Shown: one piece after another, positions 16,319-25,446 of the stretch
How positions within the stretch are numbered: position 1 is the first letter of the stretch
How the letters are laid out: the number at the start of each line of letters is the position of its first letter
Assembly: GCF_900168205.1 (NCBI RefSeq)
Contig: NZ_FUZE01000001.1
Location: forward strand, 1 to 64,000
Source: Chryseobacterium balustinum
Lineage (GTDB): Bacteria; Bacteroidota; Bacteroidia; Flavobacteriales; Weeksellaceae
Direction: 5' to 3'
Length of the DNA stretch: 64,000 bases
Notes under the pieces: generated by a model
Told to the model about the DNA's origin: nothing
Database searches by the model: none
The model's input: only the letters and a program-made list of their open reading frames with translations
Position numbers and translations under genes: made by a program

Positions 16319-17068
16319 ATGAAAATTATAGGGTTAAATCAGGATATTATCTGGAAAAATAAAATCGAGAACTTTCAATTGATTGAAAAACAACTACAAA
16401 ATCAAGAAGCAGATCTATTTCTTTTGCCGGAAATGTTTTCTACAGGTTTTTGCATGGATGCGGCTGAAGTTTCAGATAGAAATGAAGAATCGTTGGAATT
16501 TTTAAAGAAAGTTTCAAAAGAGAAAAACGCAGCATTCTCAGGAAGTGCTTCTATAAAAGTTGATGATCAATTTTTTAATCGAATGTATTTTGTAAAACCA
16601 AATTCTGAAGTAACATTTTATGATAAAAGGCATTTGTTTTCCTTTTCAGGCGAAGATAAGATCTATACTCCCGGAAAAGACAGAGTAATTGTAGAATATC
16701 TTGGAATTCGTTTCCTGTTGCAGATTTGTTATGATTTAAGATTTCCTGTTTTTGCAAGAAATAATAATGATTATGATGCTATTTTATACGTTGCCAACTG
16801 GCCGGAAAAGAGAGTCGGAGCTTGGGAACATTTACTGAAAGCAAGAGCGATTGAGAATCTGTCATATGTCTTCGGTTTAAACAGAATCGGAACAGACGGA
16901 AATGATCTTTTTTACCAGGAAAGTTCACATTGCTTTTTTGCTGATGGTAAAGAAATTTCTCAGAAAAATGGAAAGTTGATTTCAGCCGAATTAAATTTAG
17001 AAGAACTAAAAGATTTCAGAAACCATTTTCAGTTTTTGAATGATCGGGATCTTTTTGAAATAAAATAA
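16319..17068 (+). CDS. Carbon-nitrogen hydrolase, omega-amidase-like
   Basis: The start is ATG 16319 (249 residues); the frame extends upstream only through GTG. The nitrilase catalytic triad is visible: Glu38 in LLPEMFSTGF, Lys103 in YDKRHLF and Cys137 in QICYDLRFPVF. The short length and the RARAIENLSYVFGLNRIGTDGN segment match the YafV/Nit2 omega-amidase branch, which hydrolyses alpha-ketoglutaramate or alpha-ketosuccinamate in methionine salvage and transaminase side reactions. Cytoplasmic. Substrate assignment is by family only. Confidence 0.85.
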   Translation: MKIIGLNQDIIWKNKIENFQLIEKQLQNQEADLFLLPEMFSTGFCMDAAEVSDRNEESLEFLKKVSKEKNAAFSGSASIKVDDQFFNRMYFVKPNSEVTFYDKRHLFSFSGEDKIYTPGKDRVIVEYLGIRFLLQICYDLRFPVFARNNNDYDAILYVANWPEKRVGAWEHLLKARAIENLSYVFGLNRIGTDGNDLFYQESSHCFFADGKEISQKNGKLISAELNLEELKDFRNHFQFLNDRDLFEIK

Positions 17069-17094
17069 TTCAAACTTTTGTTAGCTGGGATCTT

Positions 17095-18321
17095 ATGAAC
17101 AAACGAACCATCAGAAAATTATTTTTCATCTTAACAACAATATTATCAAGCCTTTCGTACGCTCAAGAAAATAACAAATGCGCGGAGAATATCGATTTTT
17201 TAATTAAAACGCTGGAAGAAAAATCGCCGTCGTACAAGTATTTAGTTAAGAATAAAGTAAATCTCCAAATAAAAGCAGACTCTATCAAAAACATTGCAAT
17301 CAAAGATAATAACCCTTATAGTTGCAAAGAATATTTACAAAAAATTATGCGAACCATCCAGGATGGTCATTTGCAAATTTTAGTAAAAAACAATCTTGAT
17401 TTTAGTGATTCAACTTCAGTTAATAACTTTTTAAATTCGGAAAAATTCAACTCCTTACCAAAAATAAATATTGATTCTCTTATAGAACATAAGAATCCAG
17501 AATACATTTACAACTCTTTAATAGACAAAATTAATATTTATATTTTTCAAGATTCTCAAAATTCGTTTAAAGGTTATGTAAAAAGTTCAGATTCAAAATT
17601 TTGGAAAAAAGGAGAATTAATTCTAAAATTTACTAAAGGAAGTAATTTTTATGAAGGCGTTTCATATACTATTTCTAAAGATCCTAGATATTTCAAAACA
17701 GAATCTTTAGAAAGCCTTATCAAAAAATTTAACATCAGTAAATTCACTAGAGAAGAAAGCCTGATTTTCAATAGATCTAAACAAAAATTATCTTTTGAAA
17801 TCATCGACAATGAAATATTATACGTTTCAATAAGAAGTTTTAGAAATTTAACTATTGATGAAAACAAAGAGTTTGTAGAGTTTTTCGAAAAATCGGTTTT
17901 GCCAAACTATAAAAAATACAAAAACATTATTTTTGACTTAAGAGATAATCCCGGCGGAGCAATGGCATATGAAACATTGCTTAACGGAATTAAAAAGATA
18001 AAGGATCCTAAAAATATTTTTGTGTTACAAAACAGAAATACGGCAAGTGCTGCGGAGCTATTCATTCTTCATTTAAGAGGATTAAAGCCGATTAAAACTA
18101 TTGGAGAAAACACGATGGGAATGACTTCATTTCGAGATATTCATCAAGCTCCTTTCCCTAATAATGATTATGTAATTTTCCTTCCCACTAAGGTTTTTGA
18201 TAAAAACTATAAAGATCTACTTCAATATGAATATGTTGGTATCACACCAAACATTGAACTTACCGAAAATGAAAATTGGTTATTTAAAACTGTAGAAATT
18301 ATAAAGAAAAACTCTCTATAA
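17095..18321 (+). CDS. S41 family (tail-specific protease-like) peptidase
   Basis: This 408-residue protein has a signal peptide (ends near SLSYAQ, residue 24). The S41 core is visible as NIIFDLRDNPGGAM (278-290), NRNTASAAEL with the probable nucleophile Ser318, and TIGENTMGM (335-343). There is no recognisable PDZ domain in the 90-240 region, unlike CtpA, so it resembles the short peptidases common in Bacteroidota. It probably acts in the periplasm or at the cell surface. It begins 26 nt after the nitrilase gene and may be cotranscribed, without an evident link. Confidence 0.82.
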   Translation: MNKRTIRKLFFILTTILSSLSYAQENNKCAENIDFLIKTLEEKSPSYKYLVKNKVNLQIKADSIKNIAIKDNNPYSCKEYLQKIMRTIQDGHLQILVKNNLDFSDSTSVNNFLNSEKFNSLPKINIDSLIEHKNPEYIYNSLIDKINIYIFQDSQNSFKGYVKSSDSKFWKKGELILKFTKGSNFYEGVSYTISKDPRYFKTESLESLIKKFNISKFTREESLIFNRSKQKLSFEIIDNEILYVSIRSFRNLTIDENKEFVEFFEKSVLPNYKKYKNIIFDLRDNPGGAMAYETLLNGIKKIKDPKNIFVLQNRNTASAAELFILHLRGLKPIKTIGENTMGMTSFRDIHQAPFPNNDYVIFLPTKVFDKNYKDLLQYEYVGITPNIELTENENWLFKTVEIIKKNSL

Positions 18322-18371
18322 TTTTATTAGCTAAATGTTGATTTGCGATTATAGCGAAAACAGTTTAAACT

Positions 18372-18977
18372 TTAATTATTCAAAACTTCTTTTCGCTTTC
18401 TTAATTTCCTCAAAGCTTTTCTACCTAAAATCACGACAGTAATTACCGTAATAATTGCCAGAAAAGCAGCGATTACCGGAGCCACCATTGCTAAAACAGC
18501 CATAATTCCTGCCCCTGCAGTTTCTGTCGTTCCCACAACAGGATTTCCAAGTCCACCAGTTGTCGCAGTAGAAGCGGCCCGAATTCCTGCAAATCCAGAA
18601 CTGATCGTTGCAGCAGTTCCGCCTCCCGCAATTAAAGCCAATCCCCATTGCGGAAATGTTCCTAGATCCGCAAACTGACTTGCAAAAAGTACAGAACCCG
18701 CAATCGTCGCCATCGGAACAGAAACAGTATCGAGTAAATGATCTACGATCGGAATATAATAAGCTAAAATTTCTGCTAAAGTGGCAATTCCTGTAGTAAT
18801 TAATGCAGGAAGACCAGAAAGCCATTCAAAACTTTCATGAGTGGGGATCCATTGAAAATAAGACGCTAAACTCACTGCAAACATTGGTAAGAATACTCTA
18901 AAACCAGTTGCCGCAGCAAGTCCGATGCCAATAAATGCGCTCAAAACATAAGGAAGATAAGGAATTTGATCTAGCAT
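18372..18977 (-). CDS. DUF4126 family membrane protein
   Basis: This 201-residue hydrophobic protein has about five membrane segments and several Gly/Ala-rich stretches (GIGLAAATGFRVFLPMFAVS; GGGTAATISSGFAGIRAASTATTGG). These are the DUF4126 hallmarks. The C-terminus is short and basic (ALRKLRKRKE). Role unknown; an inner-membrane channel or transporter-like function has been proposed only from sequence. Upstream, the rnpA terminator lies at 19108-19136. Confidence 0.82.
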   Translation of the reverse strand: MLDQIPYLPYVLSAFIGIGLAAATGFRVFLPMFAVSLASYFQWIPTHESFEWLSGLPALITTGIATLAEILAYYIPIVDHLLDTVSVPMATIAGSVLFASQFADLGTFPQWGLALIAGGGTAATISSGFAGIRAASTATTGGLGNPVVGTTETAGAGIMAVLAMVAPVIAAFLAIITVITVVILGRKALRKLRKRKEVLNN

Positions 18978-19107
18978 AGGTCATCAATTGTTTGTTTAAA
19001 TCTACAAAAAATACAAATACTTATCTCTCAAATTTTTAAATATGATTTTACTTGATAAAAATGATAAATTTCGGAACTGAACCGTTGTAGAAAATTACAA
19101 AAAAACG

Positions 19108-19140
19108 AAAATTGCGCTCCTCTGGAACGCAATTTTTTTT
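19108..19140. terminator. Terminator of the tatD-tcdA-rnpA operon
   Basis: A 9-bp stem AAAATTGCG (19108-19116) with CGCAATTTT (19128-19136) has T-runs on both sides. Confidence 0.8.
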
Positions 19141-19162
19141 ATAAATGATAAATTATAATCTT

Positions 19163-19537
19163 TTATGATTTCTTCTGAGACTGGCATAATTTAATAAACT
19201 CCGCTTCCACATCCTGAAACTTCTTAGGAAGTTCATTCGATACCCAAAACATCATCGCAATTGTTTTATCGCCAAAACTCGCTTTAAAAAGATCTTTATT
19301 TAAACGGTAACATTCTCTCAAAAGTCTTTTTACACGATTTCTGTACACCGCTTTTTTAAAATATCTTTTAGAAACCGAAACTCCTAATTTCACATTTTCA
19401 TTTTGTAAATCCGGATGATTTTTAAGAATAATTATGCGCAAATTTCCGCAACTTCTCCATTTACCTTTTGCAAAAAGTAAAGTAATCTCAGTATCTTTTT
19501 TGAGCTTTTCTGCTTTTGGATATTTAAAATCAGACAT
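19163..19537 (-). CDS. rnpA: Ribonuclease P protein component
   Basis: This 124-residue protein carries the RNase P protein signature KRYFKKAVYRNRVKRLLRE (58-75), including the RNR motif that contacts the RNA subunit. It helps process tRNA 5' ends, such as the two tRNA-Asn in this window. Its ATG overlaps the tcdA stop by one base (TAATG), indicating translational coupling. The gene is not next to rpmH or yidD here, unlike in many bacteria; it is the last gene of the tatD-tcdA-rnpA unit. Confidence 0.93.
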   Translation of the reverse strand: MSDFKYPKAEKLKKDTEITLLFAKGKWRSCGNLRIIILKNHPDLQNENVKLGVSVSKRYFKKAVYRNRVKRLLRECYRLNKDLFKASFGDKTIAMMFWVSNELPKKFQDVEAEFIKLCQSQKKS

Positions 19538-20262
19538 TAATATTTCTTCAGTAAGTGGTTGATAACTTCGGATGCAGCATACAATCCGAAAATTGCAGGA
19601 AGAAAACTGATGGTTCCATAAAAAGACCTTTTATAATTGCTGCCGTCTGTCATTTTTAGGCTATCTTCATCCTGAATTTCATCTGAAAATACACAACGAA
19701 TTCCTTTGTCTATTTTTTCTTTTTTCAACCTTTTTCTTACTTCTCTTGCAAGGTGACAATGCTGTGTTTTACTGATGTCACGAACGATAACTTTAGAAGG
19801 ATCAGATTTTCCGCCGGCTCCCATTGAGCTTACAATTTTTATTTTTCTGCGTCTTGCAGCAATAATTAATGACACTTTCGGACTAACACTATCAATACAA
19901 TCTAATATATAATCAAAATTTCCACCGTCTAGAATTTCTGCCATTCTTTCAGGATTCAAAAACTCATTGACTTTTACCAGCTCAAGATTCGGGTTAATAT
20001 CCATCAATCTTTCTGAAACGACATCTACTTTATGCTTTCCTACAGTAGAATGCAAAGCAGGAAGCTGTCTGTTAATATTTGTAATATCTACAGTATCTCC
20101 ATCTACAATGGTCATCTTTCCGACACCAGCTCTCGCTAAAAATTCTGCAGCAAAAGAACCGACTCCACCTAAACCTACAACCAGAACAGCGGCTTTGTTT
20201 AATTTTTCAACACCTTTTTCTTTTATCAATAATTCTGTTCTTTCAAGCCAAACTTTATCCAT
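19537..20262 (-). CDS. tcdA: tRNA threonylcarbamoyladenosine dehydratase
   Basis: This 241-residue E1-like (ThiF/MoeB superfamily) protein has the ATP-binding loop VVGLGGVGSFAAEFLARAG at about 28-46, the DGDTVDITNINRQ segment near 54-66 and the RCVFSDE motif near 184-190. TcdA cyclises t6A37 to ct6A in ANN-decoding tRNAs in an ATP-dependent reaction. The Asn tRNA encoded in this window is one of its expected substrates. It overlaps the upstream tatD-like gene by 8 nt and rnpA by 1 nt, so the three are cotranscribed. Confidence 0.9.
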   Translation of the reverse strand: MDKVWLERTELLIKEKGVEKLNKAAVLVVGLGGVGSFAAEFLARAGVGKMTIVDGDTVDITNINRQLPALHSTVGKHKVDVVSERLMDINPNLELVKVNEFLNPERMAEILDGGNFDYILDCIDSVSPKVSLIIAARRRKIKIVSSMGAGGKSDPSKVIVRDISKTQHCHLAREVRKRLKKEKIDKGIRCVFSDEIQDEDSLKMTDGSNYKRSFYGTISFLPAIFGLYAASEVINHLLKKY

Positions 20263-20881
20263 GCTGAATCGTTTCTAAATTTTCTAAAATCTGTTCATTA
20301 AGTTTTTCTAAAGAAATTCCTTTTAATTTTGAAACTTTTACATATAATTCTTCGATATTAAAATCTTCATTATCCGTTTCAAGAAATATTTTATCTAAAG
20401 GAGTTGTCTTTAAAACATTCTGCAAAGATAGATTATACAAAACAGGTTTTCCAAAACTCAAATAAAATTTATTTTTAAGCAAATCATCGGCGATACTCTG
20501 CTTTTTGTTAAATCCGTGAATAATCATCGGTTGATTCGCTATTTTCCTGAAAGAAATCACTTCGTAGAATTTTCTTACACAGTGAATAATTAAAGGTTTT
20601 TTAAACTCATTAGAAATTTCGATATGTCTTTTAAAAACTTGTTCCTGTATTTTTTGTTCAGTTGAAATCAATCCGTCAAGACCGCATTCTCCAATTGCAA
20701 AACAGTTTTCAGTAATATTAGACTTCAACCAATCGAATTGACATTCAATACTTTCACACTGAATATCCTGAGGATGAATTCCTATTGAATACGGAAAACC
20801 TGCTGGAGTTTCACCATATTCCAGATTGTAAATTCCTTTACTTGTATTTTTCTTGTGATGATGAAAATCAAAAAATCCCAT
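20255..20881 (-). CDS. TatD family metal-dependent hydrolase
   Basis: The start is ATG 20881 (208 residues); the frame opens two codons earlier only with TTG. It has the TatD ligand series: FDFHHH (HxH type) at the N-terminus, GECGLDG with the Glu near residue 73, IHCVRK, IIHGF and LETDNED. The protein is shorter than typical TatD (about 255 residues) and belongs to the compact Bacteroidota group. TatD enzymes are DNA 3'-5' exonucleases or deacylase-like hydrolases; the substrate is not certain here. It is the first gene of the tcdA-rnpA operon. Confidence 0.85.
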   Translation of the reverse strand: MGFFDFHHHKKNTSKGIYNLEYGETPAGFPYSIGIHPQDIQCESIECQFDWLKSNITENCFAIGECGLDGLISTEQKIQEQVFKRHIEISNEFKKPLIIHCVRKFYEVISFRKIANQPMIIHGFNKKQSIADDLLKNKFYLSFGKPVLYNLSLQNVLKTTPLDKIFLETDNEDFNIEELYVKVSKLKGISLEKLNEQILENLETIQHG

Positions 20882-20975
20882 ATTCAAAAATACTACAATT
20901 CGAGTAAGACTGAAAATTATTAAACAACTGTTTATAGATATGTTAAAAAGTCTTAACTTTACTAAAAACGTAATT

Positions 20976-21605
20976 ATGGGGAAAAAGTTTTCTGAGAAAC
21001 AAATTCACATTCTTGATATTGCCGAAGAACTCATCGCTAAGAAGGGATATGAGGGAACATCTGTACGAGATATTTGCACAAAAGCCAACATTAATGTCGC
21101 AATGATTTCTTATTATTTCGGTTCTAAAGAAAAGATGATGTCTTATCTATACCAATATAGAGTATTAAAAACAAGAGAGAATTTTTCTGAATTTGCAGAC
21201 ACCATAAAAGAGGGCAGACCGGAAATGCAGATGAAAGAAATGATAAAATATATTGTAAGCCAGCTTTTCAGATATAATTATTTTCATGGTTTTGTAACTC
21301 AGGAACTTCGACATACTGAAAATCTGAAGGATGAACTTCTAGATTTTTATCAGCTTTTTGTGAAAAAATTAGATGAAGTCATCAAAAAAGGTGTTACTTC
21401 AGGCGTTTTTACATTTACACCAAAGCCTGAAGACATCCTTACAACCATTATAGGTTCTACTTTATTTGTCATCAGGAATAAGAATTTCTATGAACTGTAT
21501 GTGCCTCACAAAGATGATGAATCATATACCAAAGAAGCTGAAAAAAAGGTAAGAATGAATCTTTTAATGAATACTTTTGCTGTTTTGGGATACTCAGCAG
21601 ACTAA
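20976..21605 (+). CDS. TetR/AcrR family transcriptional regulator
   Basis: ATG 20976 is preferred (209 residues), as MGKKFSEKQIHILDIAEELI is the normal TetR start; the frame is open 12 codons earlier. The helix-turn-helix is residues about 9-55 (GYEGTSVRDICTKANINVAMISYYFGSKEKM). The C-terminal ligand domain is alpha-helical and not specific. It lies between a divergent tRNA-modification operon and bamD, 98 nt before the latter; its targets are not evident from context. Confidence 0.88.
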   Translation: MGKKFSEKQIHILDIAEELIAKKGYEGTSVRDICTKANINVAMISYYFGSKEKMMSYLYQYRVLKTRENFSEFADTIKEGRPEMQMKEMIKYIVSQLFRYNYFHGFVTQELRHTENLKDELLDFYQLFVKKLDEVIKKGVTSGVFTFTPKPEDILTTIIGSTLFVIRNKNFYELYVPHKDDESYTKEAEKKVRMNLLMNTFAVLGYSAD

Positions 21606-21652
21606 TTTTACGTTAAATAATCATAAAAAAAAATCTTTTAGCAAAAAAGTTA

Positions 21653-21660
21653 TATTTTTG
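21653..21660 (+). promoter_or_regulatory. Candidate -7 element for bamD
   Basis: TATTTTTG lies 43 nt before the bamD start codon. No good TTG is found 19 nt upstream, so this is a moderate call. Confidence 0.45.
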
Positions 21661-21702
21661 CAAATTAATAGGTCGGTAAACCCGAAAACTGTTACATTTT
21701 AT

Positions 21703-22698
21703 ATGAAAAAGTATATTTTAGGTATTTTCGCTATTGCTGTTTTGGCATCATGCAAAAGTCAGCAGGAAAAAGCATTGAGAAGTGCAGACAAAAACTTTAT
21801 TCTTAAAGCTGCAAACGAAAATTTTGCTAAAAAGAAGTGGAAAAATGCATTGGCACTTTATGACAGACTTCCAAATTTGGTTGCAGGGACAGATGAGGCG
21901 CCAAATGTGGTATTCAATTCTGCGTATGCCAATTATTACGATAAAAATTACAGACTGGCAGGAAATCAGTTTAAAAACTTTTCAGTAAGTTTCCCTCAGG
22001 ATAACAGAAAAGAAGAAGCTGCTTATATGTCTGCATTGTGTTACTACAACGGTTCTATGGATTATAACTTAGATCAGTCTAGTACAGAATTAGCAATTAA
22101 TGAGCTTCAGGAATTTTTGAATACGTATCCTAATTCTGAAAGATCAAAAAACATTAACACAATGATTGATGAACTTTCTTATAAATTAGAATTCAAGGCT
22201 TTCGAAAATGCTAAGCAATATTTCAAAATGGCAGATTACAAAGCAACTGTAACTACTTTTGAAAATGTTTTGGATGACTTCCCAAGTACAAAGCTTCGTC
22301 CGAAAATCTATGATTACATGATGAAAGCACGTTATTCTTTAGCTTTAGGTTCAAATTATGACCTAAAAGGCGAGCGTATCGAAAGTGCATTGGCTTTTAC
22401 CAAACAGGTTGAAAAAGAACTTCCAGATACAGAGTATTCCAAAACAGCTTTAGATTTAAGACAAAAACTCGAAAAAGAGAAAAAAGATTTTGTTGTTGCT
22501 AAGAAACAAATGGAAGAAAAAATTGCAGTACTTACAGCAAAGCAGAAAAAAATTGCTGATAAGCTAGCAGAGCAAAGTAAAACTGAACAGCAAATTAAAG
22601 AACAAATCGCTAACGAAAAGAAAGCAATGCAGATTCAGAGAGACAGTGCGGCACTAAGTACCCCTCCTCCTGCAGCGACTTTCAAAATCCAAAGATAA
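21703..22698 (+). CDS. bamD: Outer membrane assembly lipoprotein BamD
   Basis: ATG 21703 starts a lipoprotein signal (MKKYILGIFAIAVLASC, Cys17); 331 residues. TPR-like helical repeats cover about residues 25-240, with the typical KWKNALALYDRLP and NEFPNS-type segments. A charged C-terminal coiled coil (about 255-320, rich in K/E/Q) is an extension seen in Bacteroidota. BamD is the essential lipoprotein partner of BamA in outer-membrane protein insertion. The gene opens the conserved order bamD-rpoZ-coaBC-porD-recN. Confidence 0.92.
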   Translation: MKKYILGIFAIAVLASCKSQQEKALRSADKNFILKAANENFAKKKWKNALALYDRLPNLVAGTDEAPNVVFNSAYANYYDKNYRLAGNQFKNFSVSFPQDNRKEEAAYMSALCYYNGSMDYNLDQSSTELAINELQEFLNTYPNSERSKNINTMIDELSYKLEFKAFENAKQYFKMADYKATVTTFENVLDDFPSTKLRPKIYDYMMKARYSLALGSNYDLKGERIESALAFTKQVEKELPDTEYSKTALDLRQKLEKEKKDFVVAKKQMEEKIAVLTAKQKKIADKLAEQSKTEQQIKEQIANEKKAMQIQRDSAALSTPPPAATFKIQR

Positions 22699-22702
22699 TT
22701 CG

Positions 22703-22710
22703 TAAATTTG
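22703..22710 (+). promoter_or_regulatory. Candidate internal -7 element before rpoZ
   Basis: TAAATTTG lies between bamD and rpoZ, 30 nt before the rpoZ start. Confidence 0.45.
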
Positions 22711-22740
22711 CCATCTTATAATTAAAATAATTTTCTCAAA

Positions 22741-23064
22741 ATGAGCGTAAAAGATACAAAAGCAGAAGTAAATACTATTACTTACGATAAAGATAAGATT
22801 GAAGATAAAGTAGGTTCAATCTATGAAGCTATTGTGATCATGGGGAAAAGAGCAGAACAAATCAATGCAGAAATCCGTACTGAATTACACAATAAATTAG
22901 ACGAATTTGCTGTTCACAACTCTACTTTGGAAGAAGTTTTTGAAAACAGAGAACAAATCGAAATTTCAAAACATTATGAAAAACTTCCAAAGCCAACATC
23001 TATCGCTATCCAAGAATGGTTAGATGGTGATATATATTTCAGAAAGACTGAAGAAAGAAAATAA
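22741..23064 (+). CDS. rpoZ: RNA polymerase omega subunit (Rpb6-type)
   Basis: This 107-residue protein matches the divergent Bacteroidota omega/Rpb6 family: DKVGSIYEAIVIMGKRAEQIN (about 26-46) corresponds to the conserved omega helix that clamps the beta-prime C-terminus, and the end KPTSIAIQEWLDGDI is characteristic of the group. It assists assembly of RNA polymerase. A strong hairpin (23089-23120) separates it from coaBC, so it probably forms a transcript with or without bamD. Confidence 0.9.
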   Translation: MSVKDTKAEVNTITYDKDKIEDKVGSIYEAIVIMGKRAEQINAEIRTELHNKLDEFAVHNSTLEEVFENREQIEISKHYEKLPKPTSIAIQEWLDGDIYFRKTEERK

Positions 23065-23088
23065 TAAATTTCATTCTTATAAAATATA

Positions 23089-23122
23089 AAATCATAGAAG
23101 ATTAGTTTCTTCTATGATTTTT
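23089..23122 (+). terminator. Terminator after rpoZ
   Basis: A perfect 12-bp stem (23089-23100 with 23109-23120) with an 8-nt loop is followed by TTTTG. Confidence 0.85.
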
Positions 23123-23234
23123 GTTGTTTGTATATATCAATTCCACTTAAATTCTTAATGTAGATAAAATGCAGAGCATTAAGATAAAGACAGTCTTGAA
23201 AAAATCAGTAAATTAGTCCTTTAAAAAAATCTAC

Positions 23235-24437
23235 ATGAGTATTTCAGGGAAAAAGATTCTCATTGCCGTTTCTGGCGGAATAGCTGCCTATAAAATTCAT
23301 TTCCTCATCAGAGATTTAGTGAAAAAAGGAGCCGAAATTCAGGTAATTATGTCTCCTGATGCTGAACATTTTGTTACTAAACTTAGCCTCTCTACACTTT
23401 CAAAAAATCCTGTTTACACTGAATTTTACAGCGATAACGGAACTTGGAACAGCCATGTTGAAATGGCACTTTGGGCAGATATAATGATTGTTGCGCCCTG
23501 TACGGCAAACACTTTGGCAAAAATGGTTCACGGGATTTGCGACAATCTTTTGATTGCGACGTACATGTCGGCTAAATGCCCTGTTTTTATTGTTCCTGCT
23601 ATGGATTTGGATATGTATCAACATCCTTCAACCAAAAGCAACCTAAAGCTTGCCGGAGAATTTGGGCATACTGTAATTCCTGCGGAAAGCGGAGAATTGG
23701 CAAGTGGTTTAATCGGTCAGGGAAGAATGGCGGAACCGGAGACTATTGTTAAATCTATTGAAGAATTTTTTAATGCAGATCAAAAAAAATCGCTGGAAGG
23801 AAAAACAGTTTTAATTACAGCCGGACCAACTTACGAAGCCATTGATCCTGTTCGTTTTATAGGAAATTATTCTTCAGGAAAAATGGGTTTTTCTTTAGCT
23901 GAAGAAGCTGCAAAAAGAGGTGCAAAAGTAATTCTGATTTCAGGACCGAGTTCTTTGAAACCGAAACATGAAAATATCGATTTACACCGAATTACGTCAG
24001 CAAAAGAAATGCTCGATAAAGTTTTCGAATATTACAACACCATCGATATAGGAATCGCAAGCGCTGCGGTTGCAGACTATGCTCCGAAAGTAGTAGCTTC
24101 AGAAAAAATTAAAAAAAATGAAGACACTTTCACAATAGAACTCATCAAGAATCCGGATATATTAAAAACGATGGGTGAGAAAAAAGCACATCAGTTTTTG
24201 GTAGGCTTTGCTTTGGAAACTCAAAATGAAGAAGAAAATGCTAAAGGAAAACTCGCGAAGAAAAATCTGGATATGATTGTTCTAAACTCTCTTCGTGACG
24301 AAGGTGCTGGTTTTAAAAATGACACCAACAAAATAAAAATTTTTACCAAAACAGAGAAAATGGAATTTGATTTAAAATCAAAAGAAAATGTCGCTAAAGA
24401 TATTCTCGATTGCATTGAAGCTCAATTTTTAAAATAA
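23235..24437 (+). CDS. coaBC: Bifunctional phosphopantothenoylcysteine decarboxylase / phosphopantothenate-cysteine ligase
   Basis: This 400-residue enzyme carries out two steps of coenzyme A synthesis. The N-terminal flavoprotein CoaC domain (about 1-180) has GGIAAYK, the active-site His in NSHVEMALWAD (near residue 74) and APCTANTLAKMVHG. The C-terminal CoaB domain (about 190-400) has ITAGPTYEAIDPVRFIGN and SSGKMG, and the flavin-fold segment KNPDILKTMGE. The PAMN-type motif appears as PAMDLDMY. The order rpoZ-coaBC-porD-recN is widely conserved in Bacteroidota. Confidence 0.95.
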   Translation: MSISGKKILIAVSGGIAAYKIHFLIRDLVKKGAEIQVIMSPDAEHFVTKLSLSTLSKNPVYTEFYSDNGTWNSHVEMALWADIMIVAPCTANTLAKMVHGICDNLLIATYMSAKCPVFIVPAMDLDMYQHPSTKSNLKLAGEFGHTVIPAESGELASGLIGQGRMAEPETIVKSIEEFFNADQKKSLEGKTVLITAGPTYEAIDPVRFIGNYSSGKMGFSLAEEAAKRGAKVILISGPSSLKPKHENIDLHRITSAKEMLDKVFEYYNTIDIGIASAAVADYAPKVVASEKIKKNEDTFTIELIKNPDILKTMGEKKAHQFLVGFALETQNEEENAKGKLAKKNLDMIVLNSLRDEGAGFKNDTNKIKIFTKTEKMEFDLKSKENVAKDILDCIEAQFLK

Positions 24438-24475
24438 ATGTTATAAATTTCCGTTTTCAACTTTTAATTTGTCAA

Positions 24476-25375
24476 ATGAAAAAAATAATCATACTCTTTT
24501 TTCTGATTGTATTCAATTTCAGTTTTTCTCAGGAACTTCTGGCTACAGTTCAGGTAAATTCTCAGAGCTTAGGTGGAAGCAATACACAAGCCTATAAAGC
24601 TTTAGAAAAAAGTCTCAGAGATTTTATCAACAATACAAGCTGGACAGGTAAAAAACTTCAGAATTTCGAAAAAATAAAATCAAATTTCGCGATTGTTCTC
24701 AGCGAACGAGACGGAAACAAATATAAAGGAGCTATAGTTATTCAGGCGGTTCGCCCTGTTTTTAATAGTTCATACGAATCTCCCCTTTTAAATCTTAAAG
24801 ATAACAGATTTGCTTTCGAATATGCTGAAAACGAAAACCTTATTTTCAACGAAAGGCAGTTTTCGGGGAAAAACTTAATTGATGTAATCAGCTTTTATGT
24901 TTATCTTATTTTGGGTTACGATGCAGACAGCTTCCAGTCAATGGGAGGAACTCAGTGGTTTTCAAAAGCACAACAAATTGCTCAAAATTCTCAAAACAGA
25001 AATTACGAAGGTTGGAATCAGATTAATGAGCCTAGGAGCCGTTCTATTTTGATTGGAGAAATTCTTAATCCTAATATGAGCCAACTTCGTTCTACTATTT
25101 ATACGTATCACAGAGCAGGTTTAGATGGATTGTTTAATCAAGACCAATCACAAGCTAAGAAGATTATTTTTGATGCCTTATTACAGCTGAAAACCTACGA
25201 AAACTCTTTCCAGCAGAATTATTTCTTCAATCTTTTTATGGATAACAAGGCGGATGAGATATTCAACATTTTCAATTCAGGAAATAATGGGGCAATAAAT
25301 ATTGGAACTTTGAAACAGCAGATGATTATTTTTTCACCCAAGAATACCGAATCTAAGTGGAATAAATGGAAGTAA
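24476..25375 (+). CDS. porD: Type IX secretion system protein PorD (DUF4835)
   Basis: This 299-residue protein has a signal peptide (MKKIIILFFLIVFNFSFSQ) and the DUF4835/PorD pattern throughout: VNSQSLGGSNTQAYKALEKSLRDFINN, NDNRFAFEY-type segments, ISFYVYLILGYDADSF and a C-terminal half rich in aromatic helices. PorD is required for secretion and gliding through the type IX system. Two T9SS cargo genes are in this same window. It follows coaBC by 38 nt. Confidence 0.88.
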   Translation: MKKIIILFFLIVFNFSFSQELLATVQVNSQSLGGSNTQAYKALEKSLRDFINNTSWTGKKLQNFEKIKSNFAIVLSERDGNKYKGAIVIQAVRPVFNSSYESPLLNLKDNRFAFEYAENENLIFNERQFSGKNLIDVISFYVYLILGYDADSFQSMGGTQWFSKAQQIAQNSQNRNYEGWNQINEPRSRSILIGEILNPNMSQLRSTIYTYHRAGLDGLFNQDQSQAKKIIFDALLQLKTYENSFQQNYFFNLFMDNKADEIFNIFNSGNNGAINIGTLKQQMIIFSPKNTESKWNKWK

Positions 25376-25409
25376 CTGTCTTAATTTTTTAATTCTGACT
25401 TCTAAATTT

Positions 25410-25417
25410 TATATTTG
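25410..25417 (+). promoter_or_regulatory. Candidate -7 element for recN
   Basis: TATATTTG lies 29 nt before the recN start codon. Confidence 0.5.
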
Positions 25418-25446
25418 CAGCAACAAACGTAATCTGTTTTTGACCT

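Noticed and set aside
18421..18825. Cys-rich minus-strand frame inside the DUF4126 gene
   Set aside because: Alternative frame of the Gly/Ala-rich gene; the Cys and Asn runs come from the repeated codons.
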